Below are positions 62,642 to 64,000 of a stretch of 64,000 bases of DNA, piece by piece (the first letter of the stretch is position 1; every line of letters starts with the position of its first letter). The stretch is from contig NZ_CP107899.1 in the NCBI RefSeq assembly GCF_036013915.1, positions 186,001 through 250,000 of the forward strand. Direction: 5' to 3'. The notes beneath the pieces were generated by a model that did not search any database, was not told the DNA's origin, and saw only the letters and a program-made list of their open reading frames with translations. Made by a program: the position numbers and the translations under genes. This DNA comes from Streptomyces sp. NBC_00464. Lineage in GTDB: Bacteria; Actinomycetota; Actinomycetes; Streptomycetales; Streptomycetaceae.

Positions 62642-64000
62642 GACACCGTTCGATCTTCTTCCGAAGGCGGTCGCGGCCCGCGCGGCTGTGGCTCGCGCTG
62701 GTGGGGTCGTTCCTGATGGTGCTGGGGCTGACGTCGACGGCGGCGTACGGCCGTACGGCGGCGTCGGCGGACGCGGCGGCCGACCAGGTGCTGACCTGGA
62801 CGGCGGGCAACCCCATCGACCACTACCTCTCCGCACCGAAGACGGCGGTGGCCGGCAAGGCGACCATCGTCTTCGAGAACAGTGAGGCGACCGGCAACAC
62901 CACGGGGATGCCGCACACGCTGACCTTCAGCGTGTCGGACCCCGAGTTCAACAACGACGTCCCGCTGAACCTGCTGGCCAACCCGGGCGACGACCAGGGC
63001 GGCAAGCAGACGGCGGAGGTCACGCTCACCCCCGGCCGGTACTTCTACCACTGCACGATGCCGGGGCACGAGGCGATGCAGGGCATCCTGACCGTCACCG
63101 ACGGGGGCGGCGGTGAGGACACCACCGCACCCGAGACCTCGGCGAAGGTCGACGGCGACAAGAACGCCGACGGCGCGTACATCGGTCAGGCCACGGTCAC
63201 CCTCGCCGCCACCGACGAGGGCTCGGGCGTCGACACCGTCGAGTACGCGGTCGGGGCGGACGGTGCCTGGCAGCCGTACACCGTGCCGGTCGTCGTGAAC
63301 GAGGTCGGCGCGCACACCATCCGGTACCGCGCCACCGACAAGGCGGGCAACGCGGCCGCCGAGAAGACGGCCGAGTTCACCGTAGCCGCACCACCGACGG
63401 ACGACACGACGGCTCCCGAGACCTCGGCGACCGTGTCCGGGGAGAAGGACGACCAGGGGCAGTACCTGGGCATGGCGACGGTCACCGTCACCGCGTCCGA
63501 CACCGGGTCCGGCGTCAACACCATCGAGTACGCGCTCGGGGCGGACGGCGCCTGGCAGGCGTACGCAGGTCCCGTGATGGTGCACGAGGTGGGGGCGCAG
63601 AAGGTCCGCTACCGCGCCACCGACAAGGCGGGCAACGCGGCGGCGGAGAAGGCGGTGGAGTTCACCGTCGTCGAGCCCCCCACGCAGGACACGACGCCGC
63701 CGGAGACGTCCACGAAGGTCGAGGGCGACAAGAACTCGGACGGCGCCTACCTCACCAGCGCCAAGGTGACGGTCACCGCGACCGACGCCGACAGCGGGGT
63801 GGACAAGGTCGAGTACTCCCTGGACGGCGGCCCGTACCTGGCCTACACGGCCACGGTCATCGTCGACCGGATCGGCTACCACACGGTCGCCCACCGGGCC
63901 ACGGACAAGGCGGGCAACACCTCCGAGGCGAAGCAGACGTCGTTCACCATCGCGCAGAGCGGCGGCGTACCTGCGCCGAACTGCCCGGAGTTCGACGAAC
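62638..64000 (+). CDS. Secreted cupredoxin protein with OmpL47/Ig-like repeats (3' end outside window)
   Basis: The frame stays open for the 454 codons visible. GTG 62638 shares bases with the previous stop (GTGA), so the two genes are coupled. A signal peptide (RRSRPARLWLALVGSFLMVLGLTSTAAYG) leads into a cupredoxin domain (about 45-155) with type 1 copper ligands His93, Cys139, His144 and Met147 (YFYHCTMPGHEAMQG). Three Ig-like/OmpL47-type repeats follow, starting at residues 161, 256 and 351, each 95 residues. It may accept electrons from the partner dehydrogenase. The ending and any further domain are unseen. Confidence 0.85.
   Translation, partial: MRHRSIFFRRRSRPARLWLALVGSFLMVLGLTSTAAYGRTAASADAAADQVLTWTAGNPIDHYLSAPKTAVAGKATIVFENSEATGNTTGMPHTLTFSVSDPEFNNDVPLNLLANPGDDQGGKQTAEVTLTPGRYFYHCTMPGHEAMQGILTVTDGGGGEDTTAPETSAKVDGDKNADGAYIGQATVTLAATDEGSGVDTVEYAVGADGAWQPYTVPVVVNEVGAHTIRYRATDKAGNAAAEKTAEFTVAAPPTDDTTAPETSATVSGEKDDQGQYLGMATVTVTASDTGSGVNTIEYALGADGAWQAYAGPVMVHEVGAQKVRYRATDKAGNAAAEKAVEFTVVEPPTQDTTPPETSTKVEGDKNSDGAYLTSAKVTVTATDADSGVDKVEYSLDGGPYLAYTATVIVDRIGYHTVAHRATDKAGNTSEAKQTSFTIAQSGGVPAPNCPEFDE
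63118..63960 (+). repeat. Three 285-bp coding repeats (95 residues each)
   Basis: Units begin at 63118, 63403 and 63688 with DTTAPETSAKVDG, DTTAPETSATVSG and DTTPPETSTKVEG, an exact 285-bp period. Each ends with a YRATDKAGNAA-like stretch (third copy HRATDKAGNTS). Confidence 0.9.

Noticed and set aside
60059..62836. 925-codon minus-strand frame over the ThuA/dehydrogenase gene
   Set aside because: Valine/arginine/glycine-biased mirror of a real gene with signal peptide and propeller motifs. No start signal of its own.

Overview
The window is a high-GC piece of a Streptomyces chromosome. The signs are very strong G/C bias at codon third positions, GTG/TTG starts, rare TTA codons, an SsgA-like sporulation protein, a WhiB-like protein, an ATPase/HTH/DUF397 trio and a two-domain laccase. 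From memory, not checked by any search, the order idi, SCO6745-family protein, beta-oxidation genes, ssgD, ABC-F ATPase, small laccase resembles the S. coelicolor SCO6750 to SCO6712 interval. I see no tRNA, rRNA, CRISPR array, prophage, intact insertion sequence or large biosynthetic cluster.

1-21 kb is mostly housekeeping: a nucleotidyltransferase/CDP-alcohol phosphatidyltransferase pair divergent from galE, a CDF metal exporter, a GNAT protein, idi, an ATP-binding regulator, an HdeD-like membrane protein, an enoyl-CoA hydratase, a DJ-1/PfpI protein beside a GlxA-type regulator, an SCO6745-family protein, tex, an ABC-F ATPase, a BCCT transporter, an M14 carboxypeptidase and a LacI regulator.

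19.8-26.1 kb is more variable. Two MpaB-type oxygenases and a TetR regulator with a 25-bp palindromic operator are followed by a gene-poor stretch with gene relics, a quinone-oxidoreductase/PadR pair with a 32-bp palindrome, a truncated regulator and a macro-domain protein. 26.2-32.9 kb is a MerR regulator convergent with a four-gene fatty-acid oxidation operon (CoA-transferase, acyl-CoA dehydrogenase, thiolase, multifunctional FadB).

33-46 kb holds a saccharopine-dehydrogenase-like reductase, a 47-residue membrane protein, endonuclease V, YciI and YCF48-like proteins and ssgD. Then come eight copies of a 17-bp repeat and an ABC-F gene whose leader encodes the tripeptide Met-Leu-Val. The ATPase/HTH/DUF397 trio, an acyl-ACP desaturase with a nested palindrome in its promoter, and a 1116-residue repeat-rich protein of unknown function complete the stretch.

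45.7-64 kb holds a GH46 chitosanase, a GMC oxidoreductase, a WhiB protein and a VOC protein, then the most interesting unit. This is a tightly coupled six-gene organosulfur-scavenging operon: DszB-like sulfinate desulfinase, SBP lipoprotein, permease, ATPase, a second SBP without signal peptide, and an SsuD-type monooxygenase. It is preceded by a 36-residue leader peptide ending in Cys-Arg and lies divergent from an IclR regulator. After it come an SNF2-type helicase, a small laccase, and a secreted ThuA/PQQ-type dehydrogenase overlapping a cupredoxin protein with 95-residue repeats that runs off the window.
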